From assembly GCA_035547755.1 (NCBI GenBank), contig DASZUG010000002.1, positions 124,001-188,000 on the forward strand: a DNA stretch of 64,000 nt. The letters run 5' to 3'. Made by a program: the position numbers and the translations under genes. The notes beneath the pieces are model-generated. The model saw only the letters and a program-made list of their open reading frames with translations. It did not search any database and had not been told where the DNA came from. Within the stretch, counting starts at the first letter, position 1, and every line of letters starts with the position of its first letter. Source of the DNA: Mesorhizobium_L sp035547755 (GTDB taxonomy: Bacteria; Pseudomonadota; Alphaproteobacteria; Rhizobiales; Rhizobiaceae). Shown here in pieces: positions 49,929 to 59,201 of the stretch.

Positions 49929-50930
<1,002 letters not shown>

Positions 50931-50939
50931 TTGGACCTC

Positions 50940-51770
50940 CTATTTCACCGCACCGAACGTCAGGCCGCGGACAAGCTGTTTTTGCGAGAACCAGCCCATG
51001 ACGAGAATGGGCGCGATCGCCATGGTCGATGCCGCCGACAATTTCGCGTAGAACAGCCCTTCCGGTGCCGAAAAGGAGGCGATGAACGCCGTCAGCGGAC
51101 CGGCATTGGAGGCGGTCAGGTTCAGCGTCCAGAACGCCTCGTTCCACGCCAGGATGATATTGAGCAGGAGCGTCGAGGCGATGCCGGGTACCGCCATCGG
51201 GGTCAGGATGTAGAGAATTTCCTTACCGAGCGTCGCCCCATCCATCCGCGCCGCTTCGAGGATGTCGTTCGGGATCTCCTTGAAATAGGTGAACAGCATC
51301 CAGACGATGATCGGCAGGTTGATCAGCGTCATGATGATGACAAGGCCGGTGCGCGTGTCGAGCAGGCCGGTGTTCTTGAAGATCAGGTAGATCGGGACGA
51401 GCACGCCGACAGCCGGCATCATCTTCGTCGACAGCATCCACATCAGTACGTCCTTGGTCCGCTTGGTCGGCGAAAAAGCCATCGCCCACGCGGCGGGAAT
51501 GGCGATGATGAGGCCGATGATGGTGGAACCGATCGAGATAACGACGGAATTCCAGAAATGGAGGAGATAGCTCGACCGGCTCCAGACCTCGGTATAATTC
51601 TCCGTCGTCCAGTGGAAGAAGAGGAAATGCGGCGGCACGGCGACGGCGTCGCCTTCCGTCTTGAAACTGGTCAGGATCGTCCAGAGGATCGGGAAGAAAA
51701 TCAGGAGCGCGATGATCCAGGCGATCACGGTAAAGGTGAGCTTGCGCCTTCTGCTAGCCATGCGTGCCAT
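50940..51770 (-). CDS. smoG: polyol ABC transporter permease (MalG type)
   Basis: This is an inner-membrane permease of 276 residues with six helices. The EAA loop is LEAARMDGATLGKEILYILTPMAVPG, and the C-terminus KQLVRGLTFGAVK is typical of MalG-type proteins. The start MARMASRRRKLTFTVIAW places a basic tail before helix 1. It is three bases downstream of the smoF stop. It forms the channel with SmoF. Confidence 0.92.
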   Translation of the reverse strand: MARMASRRRKLTFTVIAWIIALLIFFPILWTILTSFKTEGDAVAVPPHFLFFHWTTENYTEVWSRSSYLLHFWNSVVISIGSTIIGLIIAIPAAWAMAFSPTKRTKDVLMWMLSTKMMPAVGVLVPIYLIFKNTGLLDTRTGLVIIMTLINLPIIVWMLFTYFKEIPNDILEAARMDGATLGKEILYILTPMAVPGIASTLLLNIILAWNEAFWTLNLTASNAGPLTAFIASFSAPEGLFYAKLSAASTMAIAPILVMGWFSQKQLVRGLTFGAVK

Positions 51771-51773
51771 TGG

Positions 51774-52655
51774 TCATGCCTCCAAATTCTTGCCGACGAC
51801 GCGGAGAAGGAAGAGAGCGACGATATTCGCCAGGATGACGGCGACGATACCGCCGGCCGATGCGCCGCCGACATCGAATTGCAGAAGCGCCTGGGAATAG
51901 ACCAGATAGGTCAGGTTGGTGGTCGCCGTGCCCGGTCCGCCATTGGTCGTCACGAGGATCTCGGCAAAAATCGAAAGCAGGAAGATCGTCTCGATCAGAA
52001 TGACGACGGTGATGGCGCGCGCCAGATGCGGCAGGGTGATGTAGATGAATTGCGAGACGATGCCCGCGCCGTCCATTTCGGCCGCTTCCTTCTGTTCTTC
52101 GTCCAGCGATTGCAGCGCCGTCAGGATGATGAGGGTCGCAAAGGGCAACCAGCCCCAGGCAACGATGATGATGATCGAGAGCAGTGGCACCTGAGCCAGC
52201 CAGTCGATCGGCTGAAGGCCGAACAGATGGGCGAGCCAGGCGAAAAGGCCGTTCACCGGATTCATGAACATGTTCTTCCACACCAGGGCGGAAACCGTCG
52301 GCATGACGAAGAAAGGCGCGATTACCAGGATACGCACGATGCCCTGGCCGTGCATCGGCTGGTCGATCAGCAGCGCCAGCGCAATCCCGCCGATGATGGT
52401 GATAAGAAGCACACCCAGGACCAGCAGGAGGGTGTTCCAGATGGAGATAAGGAAGGTCGGGTCGGTCAGGAAAAACCGGTAATTGGTGAAGCCGATGAAG
52501 TTGTGTGCTCCGGGCGTCAGCAGATTATAGTCGAGGAAGGAGTAGTAGATCGTCAGGACGAGCGGAACGATCATCCAGATCAGAAGCAGGATAACCGCCG
52601 GAGACATCATCAGCCGGGCGCTTGCCCGCGTGTGCAGCGTAGCCATGAGGTTCAC
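51774..52655 (-). CDS. smoF: polyol ABC transporter permease (MalF type)
   Basis: This is an inner-membrane permease of 293 residues. The first helix is MMSPAVILLLIWMIVPLVLTIYYSFLDYNLLTPG, and LDYNLLTPG is characteristic of the sorbitol/mannitol permeases. The EAA loop is KEAAEMDGAGIVSQFIYITLPHLARA. It ends in VVGKNLEA. It lies about 210 bases downstream of smoE, with a terminator-like hairpin between them, so it is probably made in lower amounts than the binding protein. Confidence 0.92.
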   Translation of the reverse strand: MNLMATLHTRASARLMMSPAVILLLIWMIVPLVLTIYYSFLDYNLLTPGAHNFIGFTNYRFFLTDPTFLISIWNTLLLVLGVLLITIIGGIALALLIDQPMHGQGIVRILVIAPFFVMPTVSALVWKNMFMNPVNGLFAWLAHLFGLQPIDWLAQVPLLSIIIIVAWGWLPFATLIILTALQSLDEEQKEAAEMDGAGIVSQFIYITLPHLARAITVVILIETIFLLSIFAEILVTTNGGPGTATTNLTYLVYSQALLQFDVGGASAGGIVAVILANIVALFLLRVVGKNLEA

Positions 52656-52814
52656 CTCTTACGTTGCGATTTTCCTTCCCTCGACATTACTTCCCTTGAC
52701 TGTGGGAAGCGTGCTCGCGCGCGACGCCGAGCCGGCGAGGGCTTTCGTCGTATGCGATACAGGCGTCGGATCCGGAAGCAGGCCGAGGGCAGTTCGATGC
52801 TTCCGATCCGGGGA

Positions 52815-52856
52815 TAAAAAGCGAGGCTGCGACGGGCCTTGTGTGTCGCAGCCTCG
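52815..52856 (-). terminator. terminator/attenuator hairpin between smoE and smoF
   Basis: A perfect 12-bp stem CGAGGCTGCGAC (52822-52833) and GTCGCAGCCTCG (52845-52856) has an 11-base loop. On the minus strand it is followed by C and a TTTTTATC run, the layout of a Rho-independent terminator. It is 11 bases after the smoE stop and probably ends a share of the transcripts. Confidence 0.85.
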
Positions 52857-52867
52857 AGCGCGGAGGA

Positions 52868-54181
52868 TTATTTTATATATCCCGCCTTCGTCATTTCGCG
52901 CTTGGTGATCTGCTGCGATCTGGACAGCGCCTGATCGACCGTTTCCCGCCCCGCCACGGCGCCCTCGAATTGCTGGCCAACTGCGGTGCCGATGCCCTGG
53001 AACTCCGGAATGGAGACGAATTGCCCCCCCGTGTAGGGCACCTTCTGGACGGAAGGATGCTGCGTATCGGCCGCCTGCATGGCCTTCAGCGTGATCGCGG
53101 CGAAAGGCGCGGCTTTCTGGTAGTCGGGATTCTCATAAAGAGAGGTGCGCGTGCCGGGCGGAACGGCTGCCCAACCATCCTTGCTGGCCACCAGTTTCTC
53201 GTAATCCTTGTTGGTCGCCCAGTTTATGAATTTCTTGGCGGCGTCGGCATTCTTGGTGCCCGCCGGGACGGCCAGACTCCATGACCACAGCCAGTTGCCA
53301 TGATTTTTCAGATCGCCATGCGTCGGGAAAAGCGCATAGCCAACCTCGTTCGCGACCTTGGACTGCTTCGGGTCGGAGATGAAGGAAGCTGCCACGGTCG
53401 CGTCCATCCACATGCCGCACTTGCCGGCTTGGAAGAGCGCCAGATTCTCGTTGAAGCCGTTGGAAGAGGCTCCAGGAGGGCCGTCTTTCCTGAGGAGATC
53501 GACGTAGAATTTCGCCGCCCCTTTCCACTCCTTGGAATCGAATTGGGGCTGCCATTTCATGTCGAACCAGCGGGCGCCCCAGGAATTGGCGAGTGCGGTG
53601 AGGAAGGCCATATTCTCGCCCCAGCCGGCCTTGCCACGCAGGCAGATCCCGTAAATTCCAGCCTTCTTGTCGGTGATCTTGTCGGCTGCCTGCTTGATGA
53701 ATTCCCAAGTCGGGCTCTCCGGCATGGTCAAGCCGGCCTTCTTGAAAAGATCAGTCCTGTACATGGTCATCGCGCTCTCGCCATAAAAGGGCGAGGCGTA
53801 GAGCTTGCCGTCATAGGAAAGCGAATTGCGGATCGCGGGCAGAAGATCGCTTTCGTCGAAATCCTGACCGAGATTGTCGAGCGGAAGGAGCCATTTCTGC
53901 TTCGCCCAGATCGGCACCTCGTAATTGCCGATGGTCATGATGTCATACTGCCCGCCATGCGTGGCGATATCGGTCGTGACGCGCTGACGCAGGATGTTCT
54001 CTTCCAGCGTCACCCATTTCACCTCGATGCCAGGATTCTTCTTGGTGAAATCGCCTGTCAGCTTCTGCATGCGGACCATGTCGCCATTGTTGACGGTGGC
54101 GATGGTCAGCGTCTCGGCATTGGCGAGGCTTGCCAGTGCGAAAACCGAGCAAGCGCCGAGAATGAGTGTTTTCAGTTTCAT
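52868..54181 (-). CDS. smoE: polyol ABC transporter substrate-binding protein
   Basis: This is a periplasmic binding protein of 437 residues. The start MKLKTLILGACSVFALASLANA is a signal peptide ending before ETLTIATVNNGDMVRMQKL. A GGGAGGATG ribosome site precedes the ATG at 54181; the frame to 54259 is only an extension. The mature opening and GNYEVPIWAKQKWLLPLDNL match the sorbitol/mannitol-binding protein type. It is the first gene of the operon. Repeated TGAGCAATT sites lie 24-60 bp upstream of its ATG, which suggests control by the adjacent SorC regulator. Confidence 0.93.
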   Translation of the reverse strand: MKLKTLILGACSVFALASLANAETLTIATVNNGDMVRMQKLTGDFTKKNPGIEVKWVTLEENILRQRVTTDIATHGGQYDIMTIGNYEVPIWAKQKWLLPLDNLGQDFDESDLLPAIRNSLSYDGKLYASPFYGESAMTMYRTDLFKKAGLTMPESPTWEFIKQAADKITDKKAGIYGICLRGKAGWGENMAFLTALANSWGARWFDMKWQPQFDSKEWKGAAKFYVDLLRKDGPPGASSNGFNENLALFQAGKCGMWMDATVAASFISDPKQSKVANEVGYALFPTHGDLKNHGNWLWSWSLAVPAGTKNADAAKKFINWATNKDYEKLVASKDGWAAVPPGTRTSLYENPDYQKAAPFAAITLKAMQAADTQHPSVQKVPYTGGQFVSIPEFQGIGTAVGQQFEGAVAGRETVDQALSRSQQITKREMTKAGYIK

Positions 54182-54204
54182 GAAGCATCCTCCCAGCAAG
54201 TGTA

Positions 54205-54237
54205 TGAGCAATTGCTTTTTGTGTGAGCAATTATTCA
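54205..54237. promoter_or_regulatory. paired TGAGCAATT operator sites upstream of smoE
   Basis: TGAGCAATTGC at 54205-54215 and TGAGCAATTATTCA at 54224-54237 are direct repeats spaced 19 bases apart, about two helical turns. The same word recurs around the regulator promoter: TGAGCAATC at 55390-55398, GAGCAATTGC at 55460-55469 and TGAGCATTC at 55478-55486. This is the distribution expected for an autoregulated SorC-family protein. Confidence 0.6.
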
Positions 54238-54395
54238 CTGTCTCGAACGAAGAAGTCAAGACAGATTCGTCGCTGCATTGCAGCAGAGCGCGGGAAAACC
54301 CTGCGAGCCCATCGCCCGCCTACTGGCGGACGGCCGGTGCAAGGGGGGAGTCGCGCCCAGTTTGAAGCTCAATTTTCTTGTCGGACGGCGAGCCG

Positions 54396-55355
54396 TCAAT
54401 TCGCGGCAAGCAGGCCGGCAGCCGTCCGTTCGTCGGTGATGAGGCCATTGACCAATCGGCGGGTCGAGGCAGCCAGGATGCCGGGAAGCTTCTTCTCGCC
54501 CATCGCCAAGGCCACGACCAGCGAGTTCTCGCGCGACGGGATCGGCGCACTCGCCACCCGCTCATTGGTGATCCCCTCGATCAGGCGGCCTTCCCTGTCG
54601 AAGGCCCAGCCAACCATTTCAGCGACCGCTCCGGCCTTCTGCAGCGCTTTCAATTCCGCCTCGGTAATGAAACCATCCTCGTAAAGAGGCGCCCTTGGAC
54701 CGAGATCGCCGATACCGACGAAAGTGACATCCGCCTCGGCCGCGAGTTCCAGGGTCGTCCTTATCATCGGCTGGTTATGCAGCATGGCGCGCTCCTCGGG
54801 CGAGGAGGCGATGACGGGCAGCGGCATCGGAAAACTGCGTGCTTTCACCGTGTCGGCCATGGTGAAGATGACGTTGTAGAAGGCGGCGGAGCCGTCCGGC
54901 GAGATATTGCCGGTCAGCGACACGAGCTTGTGCTGCGGGCATTCCATGCGCGGCAGGCGCTCGATCGCGGCCTTCAGCGTGCGGCCGGTGCCGAGCGCCA
55001 TGACGATCGGCTCCGGCGCGGAAAGCCGCTTCTCGATCTCCGCGGCGGCCGCTTCGGCCACGCCGATCGTCGTCGACATCGAATCGGGATCGCTCGGCAC
55101 CACTTCGGCAAGATCGAAGGCGAAGCGCGCCCGCAACCGCTCCGCCAAATCCAGGCAATTGGCGATCGGATGATCGACACGTACCCGCACGAGCCCCTCA
55201 GACACGGCGAGCGAGACCAGCCGCTGCGCCGTCTGGCGCGAAACGCCAAGCTTGGCCGCGATCTGATCCTGCGTGTTGCCGGCGACATAATAGAGCCAGC
55301 CGGCGCGGGCCGCGTCGTCCAGTCTCGAATTCGCGATGTCCTGCCGTGGCGCCAT
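54396..55355 (-). CDS. SorC-family transcriptional regulator of the polyol operon
   Basis: This is a regulator of about 319 residues from MAPRQDIANSRLDD. A longer frame reaches 55652, but its extra part is arginine-rich and covers the promoter region. The helix-turn-helix is GWLYYVAGNTQDQIAAKLGVSRQTAQRLVSLAVSEGLV. The effector domain has VMALGTGRTLKAAIERL and DVTFVGIGDLGPRAPLYEDGFI. It should sense a polyol or its phosphate and control smoEFGK-mtlK and the linked genes. Its own upstream region carries the same TGAGCAATT-type words as smoE. Confidence 0.9.
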   Translation of the reverse strand: MAPRQDIANSRLDDAARAGWLYYVAGNTQDQIAAKLGVSRQTAQRLVSLAVSEGLVRVRVDHPIANCLDLAERLRARFAFDLAEVVPSDPDSMSTTIGVAEAAAAEIEKRLSAPEPIVMALGTGRTLKAAIERLPRMECPQHKLVSLTGNISPDGSAAFYNVIFTMADTVKARSFPMPLPVIASSPEERAMLHNQPMIRTTLELAAEADVTFVGIGDLGPRAPLYEDGFITEAELKALQKAGAVAEMVGWAFDREGRLIEGITNERVASAPIPSRENSLVVALAMGEKKLPGILAASTRRLVNGLITDERTAAGLLAAN

Positions 55356-55650
55356 TCCGCCGCCCGTCCTTCGCTTCTTTGCCTCTGAATGAGCAATCCG
55401 CCGGTCCCGCTGGCGGCTACTCCGCGTATGGGAAACAGTGTGGCAAAGAATTTGGTGAAGAGCAATTGCCAAGACAATGAGCATTCGCGCCAGATGACAA
55501 TCGTCAGCGCGGCACACCGGTGAGAGCAGGCGTGACCTCGGGGGGACAAAATCATTCATTTCCTGTATGATCCGCAGCCGGGTCGCGTCAGACGTGACCG
55601 TCCAGCGGAAGCGTGCGGCGCGGCCATCCAACCGGTCAGGAGGATTGGCC
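55356..55650. promoter_or_regulatory. upstream region of the SorC regulator
   Basis: This 295-bp gap separates the leftward regulator from the rightward DUF2189 gene. It contains three TGAGCAATT-like words (55390-55398, 55460-55469, 55478-55486), consistent with autoregulation. No gene is supported in it. Confidence 0.5.
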
Positions 55651-56454
55651 ATGGCAGGTTTTCATGTGATCGCCGGCGCCGGCGAAACGCTTCTTCATCC
55701 TACCATCCGCAAAATCGGCGTTTCGGACATCATGGACGCGCTTCGGGCAGGACTCGACGATTTCCGCGCGAAGCCGTCGCATTATGCGTTTCTCGTACTG
55801 ATCTATCCACTCGTCGGCGTCGTTCTGGCGGCATGGACATCGGGGAACAACGCATTGCCGATGCTTTTTCCGCTGATGTCCGGCTTTGCCCTCGTTGGGC
55901 CGATTGCCGCGCTGGGCCTCTATGAGATCAGCCGGCGCCGAGAAGCCGGCCTCGATTCGTCCTGGTGGCATGCCCTCGACGTGCGCAATTCGCCGGCTAT
56001 CCCCGCGATCGCCGCGGTCGGCATATTGCTGCTCATCCTGTTCATCGCCTGGCTGCTGGCGGCGAAAGGGCTTTACGAAGCCCTGTTCGGCACCGGCCCC
56101 GTACCGCCGATGGCGACGTTCTTCCACGATATCTTCACGACAGGCCGCGGCTGGACGCTGATCGTCCTCGGCAATCTGATTGGCTTCGTTTTCGCGGTGA
56201 TCGTGCTTTCGACGACGGTGATCGCGTTTCCGCTGCTGCTCGACCGGGATGTCGGCGCCTATGAGGCCGTGACGAGTTCCGCCCGGGCGACCATAGCCAA
56301 TCCGGGCCCGATGGCGCTTTGGGGCCTCATCGTGGCGGTGGGGCTTGCGATTGGGTCGATCCCGCTCTTTGCCGGGCTGGCCGTCGTCATTCCGATCCTC
56401 GGCCACGCAACCTGGCACCTTTACCGGAAGCTGGTGGCGCAGCCGGCATCATAG
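55651..56454 (+). CDS. DUF2189 integral membrane protein
   Basis: This is an inner-membrane protein of 267 residues. The start MAGFHVIAGAGETLLHP follows an AGGAGG ribosome site; the frame to 55567 is an extension. It opens with TIRKIGVSDIMDALRAGLDDFRAKPSHYAFLVLIYPLVGVVL, typical of DUF2189. About six hydrophobic helices follow. The domain ends TSSARATIANPGPMALWGLIVAVGLAIG. The function of the family is not known; some members stand near cytochrome or respiratory genes, but here none is near. Confidence 0.9.
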   Translation: MAGFHVIAGAGETLLHPTIRKIGVSDIMDALRAGLDDFRAKPSHYAFLVLIYPLVGVVLAAWTSGNNALPMLFPLMSGFALVGPIAALGLYEISRRREAGLDSSWWHALDVRNSPAIPAIAAVGILLLILFIAWLLAAKGLYEALFGTGPVPPMATFFHDIFTTGRGWTLIVLGNLIGFVFAVIVLSTTVIAFPLLLDRDVGAYEAVTSSARATIANPGPMALWGLIVAVGLAIGSIPLFAGLAVVIPILGHATWHLYRKLVAQPAS

Positions 56455-56462
56455 ATGAAACA

Positions 56463-56496
56463 ACCCCGCCTTGCCGAGACGACGGCAAGGCGGGGT
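56463..56496. terminator. bidirectional terminator between DUF2189 and bioY
   Basis: A 13-bp perfect stem ACCCCGCCTTGCC (56463-56475) and GGCAAGGCGGGGT (56484-56496) with an eight-base loop lies in the 71-bp gap of two convergent genes. On the minus strand it is followed by TGTTTCAT, and on the plus strand by CGCAATG. Termination is therefore stronger for bioY. Confidence 0.8.
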
Positions 56497-56525
56497 CGCA
56501 ATGCGTTCTGCGAGGATGACTGGCG

Positions 56526-57128
56526 TTATCTGCGAGCGGCAAATTTCCATGCAGCGGGAAGAAGCGCGGTGGCCAGAGCGATCTTCAGCGCATCGCCGAG
56601 CAGGAAGGGATAAAGGCCCCAATGGAGAATGGGCTTGTCCCAACCAAGCAAAGTTCCGAGCCAGAAAAGGCCGAGCGCATAGATGACGATATTGCCCATC
56701 ACCATGCCGGACAAGGTGGAAATGACGCTCTTGCCCCAGCCTCTTTCCGCGAGCAGGCCACAGAGGACGGCCGCGAAGAGAAATCCGACGAGATAGCCCC
56801 CCGTCGGTCCCATGAGATAGGCAAGGCCGATGCCCTTTTCCGGCGTGCCGGCGAAGACCGGAAGCCCTGCCGCGCCTTCTATCAAGTAAAGGAGCACGGC
56901 CGATCCAGCCAGTCTAGAGCCAAGGACAAAGCCAAGGCCGAGCACCGCGAAGGTCTGCAGGGAGAGCGGAACGGGATAGAACGGCACCTCGATCTTGGCC
57001 GAAAGGGTCAGGAGAAGCGAAGCGGCGATCACCGTCGCCAGGCGCCAGATCATGGAATTGCGCGCCGGCAGCCCCAGTGCGTCCACAAGCAGATTCGGGG
57101 CTCTCACGGCATTCGTCGCATCAGACAT
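56526..57128 (-). CDS. bioY: biotin transporter BioY
   Basis: This is an ECF-type biotin-binding membrane protein of 200 residues. The start MSDATNAVRAPNLLVDALG follows an AGGAGG site. Core signatures are KIEVPFYPVPLSLQTFAVLGLGFVLGSRLAGSAVLLYLIEGAAGLPVFAG and GPTGGYLVGFLFAA. Five to six helices are seen. No bioM or bioN is adjacent, so it is either a solitary importer or uses a shared energising module. No BioR-like box (TTATMKATAA) is seen in the short upstream stretch. Confidence 0.95.
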   Translation of the reverse strand: MSDATNAVRAPNLLVDALGLPARNSMIWRLATVIAASLLLTLSAKIEVPFYPVPLSLQTFAVLGLGFVLGSRLAGSAVLLYLIEGAAGLPVFAGTPEKGIGLAYLMGPTGGYLVGFLFAAVLCGLLAERGWGKSVISTLSGMVMGNIVIYALGLFWLGTLLGWDKPILHWGLYPFLLGDALKIALATALLPAAWKFAARR

Positions 57129-57234
57129 TCTCAACCTCCTGCATGAGCGAACAAAGCGGATTTTCAATTGTGCTTCTATGCGCCGGGAAGCGACGGAAGA
57201 CAACCGGCCATAGCCGATTTCGCGGGGACTGAGA

Positions 57235-57669
57235 TCAAGCCAGAATGGTCTCGAGCGCCGACCGCAAAGCCGGCGCGAGCGGCATCGGCCGCCTCGTTTC
57301 GCTATCGACATAGACATGGACGAAAAAGCCTTCGGCCGCAGCGATCTCTGAGTCGTTCCGGAACAGGCCGACTTCATAGCGGACGGAGGAATTCCCGAGC
57401 AAACTGACCCGCAATCCGGCCGTCACCTTGTCGGGAAAAGCCATCTCGCTGAAATAGCGGCAGCCGGTCTCGACCACGAGGCCGATCTGTTCTCCCCGCA
57501 ACATGTCGAGCACGCCCATCTCGATCAGCCAGCCATTAACCGCCGTATCGAAGAGGGAATAATGGACCACATTGTTCATGTGGCCATAGATGTCGTTGTC
57601 GAGAAAGCGCGTGGTGAGCAGGCGGAAGGTTTTGTAAGCGGAGCGGCTGCCGGGTTCGGGGCGTTTCAT
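57235..57669 (-). CDS. hotdog-fold acyl-CoA thioesterase (YbgC/FadM type)
   Basis: This is a 144-residue single hotdog-domain protein. RFLDNDIYGHMNNVVHYSLFDTAVNGWL contains the DxxGHxNN active-site motif of the 4-hydroxybenzoyl-CoA thioesterase-like group, with Asp as the likely base. The middle YFSEMAFPDKVTAGLRVSLLGNSSVRYEVGLFR is typical. It should hydrolyse short or medium acyl-CoA. It stands alone between bioY and a repeat element. Confidence 0.9.
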   Translation of the reverse strand: MKRPEPGSRSAYKTFRLLTTRFLDNDIYGHMNNVVHYSLFDTAVNGWLIEMGVLDMLRGEQIGLVVETGCRYFSEMAFPDKVTAGLRVSLLGNSSVRYEVGLFRNDSEIAAAEGFFVHVYVDSETRRPMPLAPALRSALETILA

Positions 57670-57671
57670 GA

Positions 57672-57779
57672 TCGCTAGAGCGTTTCCGTTTTCTTCGAAT
57701 AACGGAAACGCTCTATCTCCTTGTTTTTACGCAATCCCGGACGCAAAACCGCTGCGCACTTTTGCTGGAATTGCTCTGA
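57672..57779. repeat. AGAGCGTTTCCG/GGAATTGCTC repeat element
   Basis: A 108-bp element begins with the hairpin AGAGCGTTTCCGTT/AACGGAAACGCTCT (57675-57688, 57703-57716). It ends in the module CGCAATCCCGGACGCAAAAC, then CGCTGCGCACTTTTGCTGG and AATTGCTC. This element is widely repeated in intergenic regions of Rhizobiales, from general knowledge. The stem could end transcription between the two neighbours. Confidence 0.7.
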
Positions 57780-57828
57780 CCGTTGCAACGCGCCTTTTAC
57801 AGCATAGGCTTGCCGCAACGCCAATATC

Positions 57829-58359
57829 TCAGCCCAAACGGACCTTCTCCACGACCTTCCAATCCGAAATCGGAATTTCCTTGCCGGAGGAAACCACCGC
57901 GATAGCGGAGAAGTGAATAGGCCGCCCCCGAAGGAATTGCGTGATCCGCACGGATGCTTCCGCCTTCTCCGAGCTATCGTTCAGGCCATAAGTCAACGAG
58001 ATGTGCGGCATGAAATCCCCGATCGGCGATGCCGCGATTTTGTCGATAGCGCGTTTCTTGAGTTTCAGAAGAGGACCTTTCGCTTCGAAACGGGCATAGA
58101 AGGAGCGGAAAAAGAGATCGCTCATGCCGATTTCGCTGATCGGCGCGGAAAAGGCGGGCACGCCCGCGGCCACTTCGGCCACAAGCGGAGCGAGTTCCTC
58201 CGCGGGGCGCTCCATATCCTCGACAAGCGTCAGGTGCGGCTCGAACCGCGGCGCCCCGAACTCCTCGGCCAGACCATCGACGATGCCGGTCAGCATGACC
58301 AAATCCTCAATCACGGGCATGAGCCAGACAGAATGAACAGAGGATTTCGTGTCGGTCAT
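57829..58359 (-). CDS. 2H phosphodiesterase (2'-5' RNA ligase/CPDase-like)
   Basis: This is a 176-residue protein with the two HxT/S motifs of the 2H superfamily: FEPHLTLVEDM near residue 43 and FMPHISLTYGL near residue 122. The layout is that of plant-type cyclic phosphodiesterases, which open cyclic phosphodiesters such as ADP-ribose 1'',2''-cyclic phosphate. Its start overlaps the upstream ABC permease by four bases (ATGA), an unusual coupling that hints at a phosphorylated substrate or a simple operon accident. The function in this organism is unknown. Confidence 0.85.
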   Translation of the reverse strand: MTDTKSSVHSVWLMPVIEDLVMLTGIVDGLAEEFGAPRFEPHLTLVEDMERPAEELAPLVAEVAAGVPAFSAPISEIGMSDLFFRSFYARFEAKGPLLKLKKRAIDKIAASPIGDFMPHISLTYGLNDSSEKAEASVRITQFLRGRPIHFSAIAVVSSGKEIPISDWKVVEKVRLG

Positions 58360-59201
58360 TGGCCCACTTTCGACAGCACGTCGGCGCGCAGGAAACGTTC
58401 CACCACGAACATGAACGCAATCGAGGGGATGAGAAGGATGAGCGCGGTGATCGACGCAATCTGATAGTTGCCACCCGCGCCTGCCGTATAGAGCAGCAAT
58501 GGCAGGGTGGTCACGTCGGGCGCGCCGACGAAGAAGGTTCCAGTGAATTCGTCGAGCGACTCCAGAAAGACAAAAATGGCGCTCGCCATCAGGCCGGGCG
58601 CTGCGAGCGGCAGCATGACGTCAAAGAAGGCACGCACGGCGCTGGCGCCGGCAGAGCGCGCCGCCTCTTCCAGTTCCGGCTCGATGGCGGAAAAGGCGGC
58701 GGTCGCAATCCATACAGCATAGACCAGACCGTGCGTGGTATGGACGAGGACGACGCCGAGCACCGTGCCGTTCAGGCCGATCTGGTAGAAAAGCCGCGCG
58801 ATGTTCACATAGATGGGCAGGTTCGGAAAAGCGTTCGGCAGGAGCAGCGCCAGGAGAATGACGCTGCGAAAGGGAAGTTTCAGACGCGCCAGCGCATAGC
58901 CGGCGGGAATGGCGAGAAGGAGCGAAAGCGCCACCACGAGGCAGCCGATCGACAGGCTGGTGAACAGCGAACTCATGGCCTCGGCGCGCGGCGCGAAGAC
59001 GCGACCCCAATAGGAAAACCCATATTGCAGCGGCAGGGCATGCGGGAAATACCAGCGCTCGGCAACCGTCCACAGGAGCAGATTGACGAGCGGGCCGAAA
59101 ATGATGAAGGCGAGCACGCCGAGGCCGAGCGCGCGGGGGAGCCAGCGCCAGTCGAAAAAACCGACCCGCCGGAAATCGGCTTCGGCGGCGATGAGGCTCA
59201 T
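58356..59201 (-). CDS. ABC transporter permease (PotC-like)
   Basis: This is an inner-membrane permease of 281 residues with six helices. The EAA loop is EEAARSAGASAVRAFFDVMLPLAAPG, and FVFLESLDEFTGTFFVGAP is characteristic of the spermidine/thiamine/iron/phosphonate-type permeases. It overlaps the other permease by four bases and the 2H phosphodiesterase gene by four bases. Confidence 0.92.
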   Translation of the reverse strand: MSLIAAEADFRRVGFFDWRWLPRALGLGVLAFIIFGPLVNLLLWTVAERWYFPHALPLQYGFSYWGRVFAPRAEAMSSLFTSLSIGCLVVALSLLLAIPAGYALARLKLPFRSVILLALLLPNAFPNLPIYVNIARLFYQIGLNGTVLGVVLVHTTHGLVYAVWIATAAFSAIEPELEEAARSAGASAVRAFFDVMLPLAAPGLMASAIFVFLESLDEFTGTFFVGAPDVTTLPLLLYTAGAGGNYQIASITALILLIPSIAFMFVVERFLRADVLSKVGQ

